Notes: generated from the letters alone by a model not told the origin. A stretch of DNA of 64,000 nucleotides from Pectinophora gossypiella (GCF_024362695.1 NC_065415.1:6737438-6801437); one strand, 5' to 3'; positions 20,986 to 32,429 are shown, counted from the stretch's first letter. Program-made: numbers and translations.

Positions 20986-22335
20986 AAGTATATTGATACG
21001 CCCGAAATCATTTTAATAAATTGATCAGTTAAACATTCTAATTATAAAATTGGAACGTACCTGGAATGGAACTTAATTAAATTACGACAAACAACAAATA
21101 TTATATTGAAAAGTATTTAAATCCGAATTTTAAAATTCCGGTAAAAGGATGTCGAAACGATTACTTCGGTAAACATTAATAACGAAGTACTTTAAATATC
21201 AAGGTAGAGAATTTAATCCAATTCTTCTGATTTTGCCTTTAACGTAAAATCGGAAAACTGTTTTATTTGGATTCCGAAATGAAAACGGTTTTCGTCTGTG
21301 CGTATTACGTGTAAGCTGTTGTGAATATTTGTGTGTAGCTATGATAATGTGCTGATATCATCCTCCGTGATCCAAACAAAGGATATCTGATAGGCTAGGA
21401 AAGTACACATAGGTAACACATAGGTAAAGTATGATTTACAAAATGCACCTATCGGCTGTATTAGACATTATTTCATGACAAAGGTCTTTGGATGTAGAAT
21501 AAATAATTTTATAATGGAAATTATTTTTATATATTTAATGTTGTTCGAAAATAAATGCAATTCTTTCGACATCTTTCATTGAAAACTTTATTTTAGCCTT
21601 TATATCAAAAGAGGCTTTACATACCCGAAGCTATATAAGTACAAACACTTTTACCTCAAATCGAATGAAATACAAGCTCCATTCACGCTGTGAAAACCAA
21701 TTAAGCAAGAGTCACTGCATCATCCAATTAATACAGAAGGGAAGAGCGCACTGCGCGCCAAAAGATGCCGACTGAGCGCTTCCCAGATTCATCCATTAAA
21801 AGCAAAGACCCAATTTTCTAGCAACAGTTAATCTCCTCGTAACGAGTCCATTAACTAGCGCCTCAGTTGCACGAGCAACTGTGATATAAAAATGATGTAA
21901 ACATTCTCGGAGAAGGCGGAAATTGGAGGATGACAGTTTAAAGCTACACGTGATTTTAGTTATCGTGAAAGAATATATTCTTGGGAAAGATTTTATAATA
22001 CTTAGGTACTCTTAGTTTCTTTGTTACCTAAGCCAAATCTAAAAAACTATTCTGTCTGGTATTACTTTTTTTGCTGTTTTTTGTTAGATAAGTACTGTAG
22101 ATTCTAGCTGTTGACTTCCTTTGATTGAAAATCCATTTCTATATTCAATTTTCCTTTATTTGCTGTCATCGGGCTTCGATCTATTTACGTAGCAATTCTC
22201 ATAATATCACAAGACTGATATATATGAAACTCTAGGCGTGAAAAGATAACCGACAAACAGACATATATACATTAGACATATATGCATTTCCATGGTAAGG
22301 ATTTAACTCTACATACATAAAAACATAAATAAATA
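20986..22335. other. no recognised gene
   Basis: A long stretch of moderately AT-rich DNA. I see no convincing exon, RNA gene or repeat. Confidence 0.4.
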
Positions 22336-22460
22336 GCCTATATACGTCCTACTGCAGGGCACAGGCCTCAATCAATCAACCGGAAGGATATGTATTAGTT
22401 CACCACGCTGCTACAATGCGGGTTGGTGAAAACGTTTGGGCTAGTAGCCTGGAACCAAAG
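22336..22460 (-). mobile_element. S3 SINE, 3' fragment
   Basis: CCTATATACGTCCTACTGCAGGGCACAGG, AATCAACCGGA, CCACGCTGCTACAATGCGGGTTGGTG blocks as in 12057 and 42900. Confidence 0.78.
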
Positions 22461-22494
22461 ACATACAACCCGAGATCTACACGAATGCGCAACG

Positions 22495-22790
22495 GCCGCT
22501 GTAGTCCAGTGATTGAGCGTTGGTCTCACGATCCGGAAACCCCGGGTTTGAATCCCGGTGAGGACGTATCACAAAAATCACTTTGTGATCCCTAGTTTTG
22601 TAAGGACATTACAGGCTGATCACCTGATTGTCAGAAAATAAGATGATCCGTGATTCTTCTACGTTAAGTCGTTGGTCCCGGTTATTACTTACTGATGTAA
22701 GTATGTAGTCGTTACATGAGGCTCAGTAATGACCTTGGCACAAGGGTTTGATGGGGTTGGTAATCTACCTCACAATCCACACGATAGAAG
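22495..22790 (+). mobile_element. S1 SINE
   Basis: Head CCAGTGATTGAGCGTTGGTCTCACGATCC with B box GGGTTTGAATCCC, then ATCACTTTGTGATCCCTAG, the core and the CACACGATAGAAGAAGA tail. Nearly complete. Confidence 0.87.
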
Positions 22791-22990
22791 AAGAAGACCT
22801 GATTGTCAGAAAGTAAAATGATCCGTGCTTCGAAAGGTACGTTAAGTCGTTGGTCCCGGTTACTACTTACTGAAGTAAGTACGTAGTCGTTACACGAGTC
22901 ATTTCAGGGGCCTTTGTCGGCTCAATAATAACCCTGACACCAAGGTTGATGAGGCTGATAATCCAACTCAGAACTCACATGCATATAAGT
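22791..22990 (+). mobile_element. S1 SINE, second tandem 3' part
   Basis: A second S1 3' portion (from CTGATTGTCAGAAAGTAAAATG) follows the first head-to-tail without a new head, so this is a partial dimer or a duplication. Confidence 0.8.
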
Positions 22991-23287
22991 AGAAGGAATA
23001 CACGAATGCGTTACTCACTGAACTATTCACCCGTAAGCGGAGATAACGTGTGTTCATCTATTCTCTACAAAAACTAAATATACGACAGAAACGATTCGTA
23101 AATATGGAGATATCTCAAGCATTCGCGTATGAGAGAATCTGCCGGCAATATTTGAGAGAGAATGTTGAATTAAGATGTCATGGTCTGGTATTAAGTTCTG
23201 AATACGTAAGTAAGTATAAAGAACGTCTGCAGTGAAGATTTTTGTTATAAAGGATTCCGTAGGAGCTAAAATAGTACAGTCACAAAC
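22991..23287. other. no recognised feature
   Basis: Spacer; opposing ORFs here (23050-23235 plus, 23054-23566 minus) cross into the M2 hairpin and are not credible genes. Confidence 0.4.
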
Positions 23288-23414
23288 ACCAGGGAGGTTA
23301 AAAGGGCCACTTCGAAGCAATTTCTCTATCAAAGCAATATTGTAATTTGACATTTGCGCATGTAAAAGTAAGTGCGCATTAGATGAATTGCTTTGATGTA
23401 GCCTCTTAACCCCC
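23288..23414. mobile_element. M2 foldback element
   Basis: Arms GGAGGTTAAAAGGGCCACTTCGAAGCAATT (left) and ATGAATTGCTTTGATGTAGCCTCTTAACCCCC (right) face each other around AATATTGTAATTTGACATTTGCGCATG. Best-preserved spaced form of the family. Confidence 0.75.
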
Positions 23415-23629
23415 AAGAACTTCTGGAATAAGTAAGGTTGGTTTGCATAGTCAAGAACAGCACGCATAATGGATCTTAGCGCCTTAATGCGGAAAACTGG
23501 GCACACTATCATAACATAGGTACTACGTAAATTGAATTGTGGAAAAGACAAGTAATTAAAAGACAATTTTATAGCTACTTTTAATAAGAGTAGGTTAGTA
23601 ATTATGGTGACATGTGATCAGGCTGATAT
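23415..23629. other. no recognised feature
   Basis: Spacer between elements. Confidence 0.4.
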
Positions 23630-23702
23630 TATTATTTATTTTACCCGTTTGTACTTGTCCTATGTTATTTGTGCAGGAAAATATTGATTGATTGATTGAA
23701 TG
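23630..23702 (+). mobile_element. L LINE 3' tail
   Basis: Short tail ending in (TTGA)n-type repeats (ATTGATTGATTGA), as left by CR1-like retroposition. Confidence 0.5.
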
Positions 23703-24168
23703 ACAAGCTGTTGAATTCATTCTATGTTGTTTTTCTTTCTTGCCCCAGTTCAGTGGCTTTCTTTCCCAAGTATATATATAGATTTCCTAATAATAAAATA
23801 TTTTATATTCATAGCCAGTGTTCGTAAAGCTCAAGTATAAACACAAGAAACAAGGAAGATTATAAATTCCATCGTCGATCTGTATTTTCTCATCTTCTTT
23901 CCCATCTACAACAAGTTCACTTAAAATTCTTCATGAGATTACTTGCGATACCCTAAAAATATATTAAAAGCACCCACATGTAGTCTCTCATATTCCAATT
24001 GGAGTAAAACCAAACTTTAACAACAAAATTAAATCGCTTTTGAGCCATGAGCTTTCATGTTGGAAAATATTTGGAATATTAACCTTTGAAAAACCGTTTT
24101 TCTGGAATAATCGTAATAATATTGTTAGATATTAGTTAGGTTAAGGATTGGAGTACGACGGCTGACAG
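23703..24168. other. no recognised feature
   Basis: AT-rich; lies upstream of the promoter candidate. Confidence 0.4.
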
Positions 24169-24240
24169 TATAAAAGCGCAGGGCACGAGAGTCTCGGGCT
24201 CACTTGCCTGTCAACCGCCGAGCGAGGTACACGTAAGAAT
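24169..24240 (+). promoter_or_regulatory. candidate Pol II core promoter with short first exon and splice donor
   Basis: A TATA box TATAAAAG at 24169-24176 is followed 33 bases downstream by TCACTT (A at 24202), five of six matches to the arthropod initiator TCAKTY. After 31 GC-richer bases comes CAC|GTAAGA (donor GT at 24233-24234). This matches the layout of small insect genes with a tiny 5' UTR exon. No ATG lies in the exon and I could not find the next exon. Chance co-occurrence is possible. Confidence 0.4.
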
Positions 24241-24420
24241 TCTTAATATTTGTTTGTCAACTTAGTTTGCTCATTTTTGGTCTGTATATTTATTTAAATT
24301 TCCATTTATTTCTATGTAGTATTTTTATAAATTTGGCTAATCAAATTGTTATTTTTTTAAGTAAATTTGCTTCTGATTACTAAAAATATGTATAATGTCA
24401 CCATTTGACACTACATAACA
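24241..24420. other. no recognised feature
   Basis: AT-rich; would be intron if the preceding promoter is real. Confidence 0.35.
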
Positions 24421-24424
24421 TGAC

Positions 24425-24472
24425 GCTACGATTATGCTACGATCAGCTACGATATGCTACGTCGATCGTAGC
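24425..24472. repeat. cluster of GCTACGAT octamers in helical phase
   Basis: GCTACGAT starts at 24425, 24436 and 24446, a related GCTACGTC at 24456, and an inverted copy (ATCGTAGC) at 24465-24472. Spacing is 11, 10, 10 bases. Could be a regulatory array or a tiny tandem duplication. Confidence 0.6.
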
Positions 24473-24792
24473 AAAAACTCTAAAAGTATACAATTTAAAA
24501 AGCAAACATAATGTCATCGACACATCTAGATTTCAGCTAAGATAAGCTCAATGTAGGTAGAATCATAACTGATATTATAATCTGTATCATTTTCCTGTTT
24601 GTAAGCTATGACTTTGCATATTATTATAGAGTTACAAATACCTCCCTCCTGTCCTATACCACAAACGCCAAACTGCGGTCACTACTCAATAACACAATTT
24701 TCCGATTGCGCGGTAAATATAACAACCAGTTGACTGCCACTTCAGAGTATTAATCCTTTGATGCATATTAGTCCCTAATTTAAATGAACATA
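24473..24792. other. no recognised feature
   Basis: AT-rich spacer. Confidence 0.4.
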
Positions 24793-25142
24793 GGCGCACA
24801 GATAGCTGTTGGTTGAGCCGTGGTAGTCCAGTTGGTAGAACGCTTGTCTCTCACTTTGAGGTCGCAGGTTCGATTCCAGCACAAACATTTAAACCAATGA
24901 TTGTCGAATTTGTTGTCGAATTCATGTTTGGGTCATAAATGATTATCACGTGCTCAGCGGTGAAGGAGACATCGTGAGGAAACCCACTTTCCCGAGAAAT
25001 TCATTTTCGAAGGTATGTGAACTAATCTGTATTGGGCTGGTTATCCCTTCACGGATTGGAAGTTCAGATAGGCAGTCGCGTCTGTAAAAAACCGGACCTG
25101 TTAAATAAAATGGGATAATGCTAGGTGATTGGCGCACAGATA
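24793..25142 (+). mobile_element. S2 SINE, full length with target duplication
   Basis: Body 24805-25130 between perfect 12-bp direct repeats GGCGCACAGATA (24793-24804, 25131-25142). The tRNA-like head has an A box TAGTCCAGTTG (24824-24834) and a B box GGTTCGATTCC (24867-24877). The tail carries ACCGGACCTG and GGGATAATGCTAGG. The reference copy for family S2 in this window. Confidence 0.93.
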
Positions 25143-25239
25143 AATCGGACCCCAGAGACGGTAATTTTCGTCGGTTGATTTAATGTACCTATTTACCAGA
25201 AAACTAAAGTTCAAGAATAGAACGGAAACTGAAATTGAC

Positions 25240-25560
25240 AAGGATTAATATTCAATCAATCAATCAATATTTTTTTATTCCACAAAAACATAAACACAGG
25301 ATACGTACAGACGAAAAAATAAGCACAACAGACGGCCTTATAGCTAAACAGCAATTTCTACCAGGCAAACTTAGATTTATGCATCGAAGCGCGGATATTC
25401 TGAAATTTTATTTTTTAGCGTTATTTAAATATTATGGAAACAAAAATCTCAAAATATTCATTCGATGCCACATTGTCTTTTTACAGCGGTTACTTTATTT
25501 TTTGAAACTACAACAGCATATTACAATTATTGTCAATAAAGCCGTTTACTTATAAATTCG
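25240..25560 (-). mobile_element. L LINE 3' UTR
   Basis: On the minus strand: TTGCCTGGTAGAAATTGCTG, then AGCTATAAGGCCGTCTGTTGTGC, then an AATAAAAAAATATTGATTGATTG tail. This is the 3' end of a CR1-like LINE with a pentamer/tetramer tail. The 106-codon plus-strand frame across it is a shadow. Confidence 0.7.
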
Positions 25561-27177
25561 CATTTATAGTATTAATAAAGATTAATATGGATTAAAAAGT
25601 TTCTAGAAGAGTAAACCAAACCACCCTTTACTTCTATCAATTCTTGTATCAATAAAAAAATCAAGTATTTTTAAATGTTTATTATTTAAGAATCGTTAAA
25701 TTGATAATAACTTTCTGATGTGTATTGCCTGACGTTGCTTGAAACATTTATGTCCAAGCTACATTTATTTTATTGCCCACTCTGAGTTAGTATCTATCGG
25801 TGGTGACTTTTAAGGTCTTTACTCAAGTACCTATTAAAGCTGAAAAATAAATCATATAAAGGCTAAACCATAATGTTTGGGTACTATATGTATTGAAATA
25901 ACAAACTAATATATTAATGCTACATAATCTAATGCATTCTATAAAATGTTTACTGATTTAGACATTTACTAGGTAAGCTTAACGTTTCTCATCAGCGCAG
26001 TGCTTGTTATACAAGGCATTCACGTTTGACTGACGTTAGTTCAGGACTTTGGCATAGACAAGATCCTGTTGACGAATGCACATCACAGCACACAGCTATG
26101 CCTTTTAAAGAATTACACAGCTGCGGATAGGTCGTTTAAAACATTTTAAATTAAATTGAGAATTTACGCACTGTACCGAAACATTTAACAGATAAAAACA
26201 ACGAAGCGTTGTATCGCTCAAATATTTTGTCCAACTCCGGAATGAATGGAGAAATAAAATAAAATGTATCCATCGTACGTGAAAGCCCGAGGAAAGTATG
26301 CATGAAACGTAATAAGGTCGCGGCGCAAATTAGAGGAAACGGGGAGAAATGGATTCATCAAGGCCATCGACTATACTACCAAGTAGACGCCTTATGTCAG
26401 ATTTTTAAAATCGTAGAACTATTTTTTTGAAGGAAAGAGGTGAGGTGAGGGAAGCGAACACCGCGTTCTAATAGGCTAACACAAATTTCAAAAGATGTAA
26501 ACTTTTTATTTATGAAGCACTCAACATACAGTATAAACTCAATATAAAATACTGCTATGCACGTATTTCATTAGTCAGCAGAGTCCTTAATAAAAGGGCC
26601 TCACATGTGAACGGTGCTGAAATTCTGTGAACACTGCTGATTGAGACAAGGTCACCGTATTCACAAAGCGGACAGATATACTAAAATAATATGTGACCGC
26701 GTCGAAAGCTTACAGAAGTGGTTGCGAATGTTCGAACGTTTTCAGATCTGATCAATAAGTCAGATGTGTTACAGCACCCGTTCATCTGTCATTAGGAGTC
26801 TAGAGGATGTATCGTCGATATTCAAGGGTATTACTCGCATATTTGCTCTGGGTTCATTTAGTGGCAGTGATTTATTTAGGCAGCCGCAGAGTGGCACGGT
26901 CGAAGCGATGCCGGCGGTGATAACGTGAGCATGACAACGAGAGCAGAGCCGGTTAATACAACCATATAGCTGTAACCAGACATACTACACAATACATTCT
27001 GGTTGTGTATCATTTTAGGGTCTGAATTATTATTTAGTCTCCTTAACATGAGCGCATAGTATCCTCTGTCTAAAGCTACATTCGGTTCTGTCAACAATAA
27101 ATTGTAGCTCATTTATAAAGAGACTCTTGGCTGATATAGGCTGACAGCCCGTCACCGTGTGAAAGTTTCAACTTAAC
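25561..27177. other. no recognised gene
   Basis: Long stretch with no convincing exon. 26860-27120 is GC-richer, but I could not place it in a family. Confidence 0.35.
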
Positions 27178-27290
27178 ATAAGCTCAAGGCTATATCCCAA
27201 TTGGGGTAGTCAGGATTTCACTGAGCTTTTTGTTAGACCGACGTGATAGATGGTGAACCGTATCGTCGTCTATAATGTTCGAGCCAACAG
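27178..27290 (+). mobile_element. S4 repeat copy
   Basis: ATAAGCTCAAGGCTATATCCCAATTGGGGTAGTCAGGA, GAGCTTTTTGTTAGACCGACGTGATAGATGGTGA and ATAATGTTCGAGCCAAC-GTGTTAG blocks. Confidence 0.75.
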
Positions 27291-27494
27291 TGTTAGTGAA
27301 AACTGCATTGGAAAGTTTCGAATTCTTAGTTATTTGAGTAATTTATTTTTTAAAAAACGCTCTTGTAAATAAAATATCAAATGCGTTAAATAAAAAAAAA
27401 TACATGTAAAATTAAAGAAATGTTTGCTTAACATTTTCCTAATAATTAACTCAAATTTACACACAAGTCAACACGAGTTCCGAATGACAAAGCG
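27291..27494. other. AT-rich spacer
   Basis: No feature. Confidence 0.4.
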
Positions 27495-27990
27495 ACTGTG
27501 ATGACGTCACCAGTTACCCGCACGCTGCCTCTGATAAGAAGCGAGCTTATCTTGCTGGCTATCAGGGAATATCCGCTCCACAGATGAGAGTGTAAATAAA
27601 CTATGAGTTCCTACTACATCGTTTACTTAACGACAACTCTCCGATCCCCACCAGCGGTAGCGCGGGGGTGAGGTACCTTCCCCCCCCTTCAGTCTTTCTT
27701 CAGTCTTCAAACGTATGATCGTCAAAACATCACATACATATTTGCGCGTGTACGATAACGTGAGTAGTGTCTGTATCAAACGAGGTTTTTTAATCCCATG
27801 ATATGCCTCGACCTCGAGTCGATCAAATGCCCGTAGCTCTAGGTCTCTGGGCCGCCCCCGTTTGCGTTTTCACACGCACACTTCCGTTCAGAGCCAGAAT
27901 AAGAGACAGAGGAGACAGGAGAAGAGACAGGTCATCTAGTACCACAACGACATCAATGTTTTTCTGTAAATTTTACAGCAGAGCATTTTA
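27495..27990. promoter_or_regulatory. motif-rich GC segment (regulatory region or LTR-like)
   Basis: Contains the CRE palindrome TGACGTCA (about 27503), facing GATA sites (CTGATAAG and CTTATC at about 27531-27551), AATAAA near 27597, a GC-rich block GGTAGCGCGGGGGTGAGG and twin TCAGTCTT motifs. The combination of enhancer-like motifs, a poly(A) signal and a GC block could be an LTR U3-R-U5, but no second LTR, gag or pol was found nearby. The 62-codon frame at 27803-27991 has no recognisable product. Confidence 0.3.
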
Positions 27991-28219
27991 AACCATTTTT
28001 TTATTTAATTAAGATTGTGATGTAAATTGTCATAGTACCAAATCAGGTTGATGTACTTTTTTTTTTTTTCATTAAAAGAGTATTTGTAGTACTCTATGCA
28101 CTGACCAATTATGAATGTTTATGGCATTATGTTAGATTAATATTGCATTATTTGATAGTAACTTCATTGTAGTAGGAACATCTACATAATAATGTAGATG
28201 TGCAATATGGTAACAGGAA
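27991..28219. other. spacer with a small hairpin
   Basis: ACATCTACAT and ATGTAGATGT (about 28180-28203) form a perfect 10-bp hairpin with loop AATA; otherwise AT-rich. Confidence 0.45.
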
Positions 28220-28265
28220 AATAAGCTCACGACTATATCCCAATTGGGGTAGTCAGAACATCCAT
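28220..28265 (+). mobile_element. S4 fragment
   Basis: AAGCTCACGACTATATCCCAATTGGGGTAGTCAG only. Confidence 0.65.
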
Positions 28266-28980
28266 CCAAAATAACAGTTTCTAAACGATCGTAAAAGTAT
28301 TCGTTTAGGTTATAATATTATATTTTGAGCCTCTTTTAATAATCTAAGCCTCAGTCTGGTATTTTTTGTAACAAAAAATAGAATTCTGAAATTTTCTTTT
28401 TGCAAATGTAAAATAGGTACATAAATATGAAGAAGAGCGAAGGATTTAACTTTTAAATATTTAAATCTGAATTCCCACCAAAGAAGTGAATAACTTTTAT
28501 GTTTTTCCCAAAAATAATATTAGATTACCTGCATTTATAGAACTGATTTTTGTAGGTTTTTTATTGGAGTTCGGCGAAGTATGAATTTTGTAAGTATAAT
28601 GTTAAGCTTATTTGCCATTAAAGTAGCTAGAGCCCTCAGAATTCCACTTACTAGGATTCATTCACAATATCTACGACAATTGACACATCATTTTCGCTTC
28701 TTTCATAATATAACACAATATTTTTGTTTGTAATAACATTCATGTTAGGAGATTAAACTAAAAGAATGAAACTTTTTAACTAGTTTTCACTTTGTAAAGA
28801 AACCTCAGACATATTTGGCTACTTACCCCGTCTTTGTGCTCGTTATATCATACTCGTTGATAACATTTTAATCCATTTATCACCCAAATTAAATTCCATA
28901 TTTCTATGGTAAGAGGGCGTGCTGTAATGCGTCTTGCTGGTCACGAAGTAACCTACTGGCATTTAGCCAGAAGTAGGAAC
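28266..28980. other. no recognised feature
   Basis: AT-rich DNA. Confidence 0.4.
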
Positions 28981-28983
28981 CAG

Positions 28984-29100
28984 TGATGTGGCGATAACGA
29001 TAGTTTCGCTATCGACTAACCTTGTCGATGACAACTTTACCGAATAATCGATAGTATCGACAACATTGCTGACATTGCATTCACTACCGTGTTCGGATCA
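28984..29100. mobile_element. possible hAT-like MITE remnant
   Basis: CAGTGATGTGGCGATAACG resembles hAT termini, followed by ATCGATAGTATCGA-type palindromes. The other end and target duplication were not identified with confidence. Confidence 0.3.
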
Positions 29101-29547
29101 CGAACAAAATGTAAAAATGTCTATGGTTTTTGTTACTATAAAAAAAGGTTCATAGACAAAGATTAGACTTCCTTGTTAGCATCAAAAATGGATATACAAT
29201 GGTTGTGCATAATTAATGTTTTCTTGTTAAAAAATTAGTTTAAAAAATACAAAAAGACGGTGATTTATAAAACATTAATAATAACAATAAAAGTGTAAAA
29301 TGTGTAAATATGTGAGAAACAATAAACTTTGCAAAAAATACTTTATGTGGTCGTTTAATTAAAATACCAGCACACCAATTCTACAATTAAAACTAGAAAG
29401 CTACATACCGACCAATATTATCGAGAAACACAAACAACCTTAAAAAAAGATTCCGTATATTCTCATTATTGTAAGCATACAACACAGACTCACTTACTTA
29501 CTTTATACAATCCATACACACCGCTTTCGCGTCTCCCATCAACATCA
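29101..29547. other. no recognised feature
   Basis: AT-rich DNA. Confidence 0.4.
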
Positions 29548-29730
29548 TCTCTCTAGCGTTATTGTTTTTCACAGGGTCTAGGTTTGGCATGTCGGGCACT
29601 TTCACATCATCCACCCTCACCATAATGTTACATGAGCCATGTCAGGGGCCTTTGACGGCTCAATAGTAACCCTGACACCAGGGTTGATGAGGCTGGTTCT
29701 CTACCTCACAACACATACAATAGAAGAAGA
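29548..29730. mobile_element. S2 fragment followed by S1 3' fragment
   Basis: TCTAGCGTTATTGTTTTTCACAGGGTC (S2, minus) then, from about 29625, ACATGAGCCATGTCAGGGGCC through ACACATACAATAGAAGAAG (S1, plus). Confidence 0.65.
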
Positions 29731-29829
29731 CCATAATATTCATACGTGCACATCGTGTAAGTATATACTATAAACATTATCTGTAACATTCAATATTACT
29801 GCCTATTTCTTCTCATCGATATTGTTGAT
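29731..29829. other. spacer
   Basis: No feature. Confidence 0.4.
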
Positions 29830-30112
29830 AGTCTTATCAAGAGTCTACGGCAGGAACTACGACATAGGAAGCCGCGACGGATGTGGGATATGTGCTCGGT
29901 TGCTCTGTAATTGTTGGTCTCCACCGTGACAGTTTTGTTTTGTACTTCGTATCGTGAATCCGTATTGTATACACAGTGTTGTCGATTCTGGTAGACACAA
30001 ACTAAAGCCTAGTTTACCAAAGGCCGCCTGTTGTGCTTTACTGTATATGTTGTTCTTATCTCTGTATTTTGTGTCCATTGTACGCAATAAAGTATTTTAT
30101 CTATCTTTCTAA
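29830..30112 (+). mobile_element. L LINE 3' UTR
   Basis: Ends with AAAGGCCGCCTGTTGTGCTTT, GCAATAAAGTATTTTATCTATCTTTCT; the AATAAA plus TCTA tail is a typical LINE 3' end. Minus frame 29857-30087 is a shadow. Confidence 0.65.
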
Positions 30113-30175
30113 AGCATGAAAGTTACGCGACTTTTATATCAACTCTACGACAAGGACAAGATCTTTCTTCAGTCT

Positions 30176-30585
30176 TCTTCTATCATGTGGGTTGTGAGGT
30201 GGATTATCAACCTCATCAACCCTGACAGGGTTACTATTGGGCCGGGCCGCAAAAGGCCCCTGACATGGCTCATGTAACGACTACTAACTTACATCAGTAA
30301 GTAGTAACTCTGACACCAGGTTTGATGAGGTTGGTACCCCGCCTCACAACCCATACGATAGAAGAAGATCAGTAAGTAGTAACCGGGACCAAAAGCTTAA
30401 CGTGCCTTCCGAAGCACGGATAATCTTTCTTACGGGCAATCAGGTGATCAGCCTGTAATGTCCTATAACCAAACTAGGGACCACAAAGTGATTTTCGTGA
30501 TGTGCCCCCACCAGGATTTGAACCCGGAACCTCCGGATTGGGAGCCCAACACTCAAACCACTGGGCCACGGAGGCCGTTGGCCGT
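30176..30585 (-). mobile_element. S1 SINE with inverted internal duplication
   Basis: Tail at 30176 runs inward normally, but at about 30305-30365 a reversed piece of the S1 tail (CTGACACCAGGTTTGATGAGG ... ACGATAGAAGAAG) interrupts it before the core and tRNA head resume (B-box complement near 30513, head ends at about 30580). Confidence 0.8.
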
Positions 30586-30655
30586 TTCTTCAGTGAGGTT
30601 TGGGTACTTAGTTCATCTTGCGGTTGCTGTACCTCTAATGACCGTGATATCAATT
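30586..30655 (-). mobile_element. S4 fragment abutting S1
   Basis: Complement of the S4 middle (CAGTGAGGTTTGGGTACTTAGTTCATCTTGCG). The S1 probably inserted into it. Confidence 0.55.
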
Positions 30656-30884
30656 ATCCATGATCGAAACATGAATTAAAGTACATGTAAAAATCATCGT
30701 ATGAGAGCATTAAATTAAATGTTTATAAAATTTTAAAGACAGCACATAACGTTGTGGGAGAATATTGCACGGGAATTAAAATGTGACAATTGAACGCGGT
30801 TGTAACGTAGGCGCGCGTTGAATCAGCCACCGCGCTGTTGCTTCTGATTTACGTTTGGTGTGGCGAAGCCTTTAGATTCAAATC
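30656..30884. other. no recognised feature
   Basis: Spacer. Confidence 0.4.
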
Positions 30885-31090
30885 AAATCAAATCAAATAT
30901 ACTTTATTGCACAGAACTACATTTAAACAATCAGACATTAACACATGAATACAGCACAATTTGGGCGGCCTTATTGCTCTAGAGCAATTTCTTCCAGGCA
31001 ATCACCAAAAGGAAATAAACATTTACAAACTTGGATGCGGGATGGTTCAACAAAAAAATAAATACCTAAAAGTAAAACTAAAGTTAACAC
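30885..31090 (-). mobile_element. L LINE 3' end
   Basis: (AAATC)n at 30885-30897 is the complement of a (GATTT)n tail. Minus strand reads TTGCCTGGAAGAAATTGCTC, AGAGCAATAAGGCCGCC, GTGCAATAAAGTATATTTG. Confidence 0.75.
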
Positions 31091-32080
31091 AATAAATACT
31101 TAATACTATACGTACATACTATATTACAATTATAGTCACAACAAAATTACAAACGATTATGGTATGTTATTTCGCCCATTAATTATATTTCCCTGTAAAC
31201 ATTTGGATTACGTAAATTTACTGAGAATCATTATCAAAACAAAATTAAACTAAGCTAAGTATAATTATGTTGTGACCTAGAAATTTCATTTGGCCTTAAT
31301 TAAAATTTGCGGTACTTGTAACATGCGTATTTGTATTTCTAGATACATCCGCAATATTAAAACTTATCTTTAAATACTCACTTAAACCAAAATTGCAATT
31401 TTACTGTATTTTAATTATTAGGTTACCGAAGTTTATACAAAATTAAAGTGAAACCTTTTCTAATCATTACAACTTTGTAATTTAGTAAAGTTTTCTAAAA
31501 GGAACTGATAACAGCGAACAAAGTCGAAAACAGTAAATTTTCTACAGCCGTTCTACCTACGTCTAAAACGAATGAGGTTTCCAGAACGAAAAATCGATTC
31601 AGTTATGTCGCGTCTCAGAGTAAATTCGTTTTATCGCCGATTTTCCTGTCAAAGCTCTTTTATCCCGATACTTTAAGCAAAGTCGCCTTACAAATCATGG
31701 TCGAGTTGCAAATCTTATAGTGGAATGGTACTTAGCATTAAGGTAGGTGTCTGATCCAAATGTGCAAGGATCTCGTTAGAATTTGTATTCAGACTGCGAC
31801 TGCTTTCTCGTAGCTCAGCGTTCGAAAGCATTTGTAGTGGGATAGTGGTACCGTGGCACGGTACTGACATCTCGACTCGTGACACTTACAGCAATGCTCA
31901 GGGATTTTACTACTGAGAGAAATCGCAGCATGCATTCGCAACTCGCTAGAGATGGAACGTTTCGCTCAGACGCTGACAGTCTCTATGTGCGTAGTGTCAC
32001 ATACAAAGAGACTTTTCAATTAGCGGTGTCAAAATGCCTTATGGGATAGTTTGCTCGACTATTATAGACGGCGATACGGC
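31091..32080. other. no recognised gene
   Basis: AT-rich to 31.5 kb, then more mixed. GGTACCGTGGCACGGTACTG (about 31848) is a short hairpin. No credible exon. Confidence 0.35.
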
Positions 32081-32084
32081 TTAC

Positions 32085-32205
32085 CATCTATCGCGTTCGT
32101 CTAACACAAAGCTCGGTGAGGTTTGGATACTTAGTTTATATTGCGATGGATGTACTTCTGACAACTAATTGGGATATAGTCGTGAGATTTATGTTATGTT
32201 ATGCA
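32085..32205 (-). mobile_element. S4 copy
   Basis: Complement order: ACCATCTATCGCGTTCGTCTAACA-AAAGCTC, GGTTTGGATACTTAG, TAATTGGGATATAGTCGTGAG. Confidence 0.72.
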
Positions 32206-32429
32206 ATTTATGTTATGTCTGTCAGGGTGACTATATGGGGTCCGTCTAAATAAAAATAAAGAACGAACTGACAGAACTGTCAGAATTTTTATTTTTCTAA
32301 ATGAATGACATATTCGATAGAGTAAAAAGTTTGCGCTATCAAAAATACTGTAAATAAATATATAAAATTATTGGAGGTGACGCCACAACTACATTTACCT
32401 TGCATTAATAATTTACTTTGCATGTCAAA
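32206..32429. other. spacer
   Basis: CTGACAGAACTGTCAG hairpin at about 32268; nothing else. Confidence 0.4.

Noticed and set aside
23054..23566. 170-codon minus-strand ORF
   Set aside because: Crosses an M2 foldback hairpin and has no domain; open by chance.
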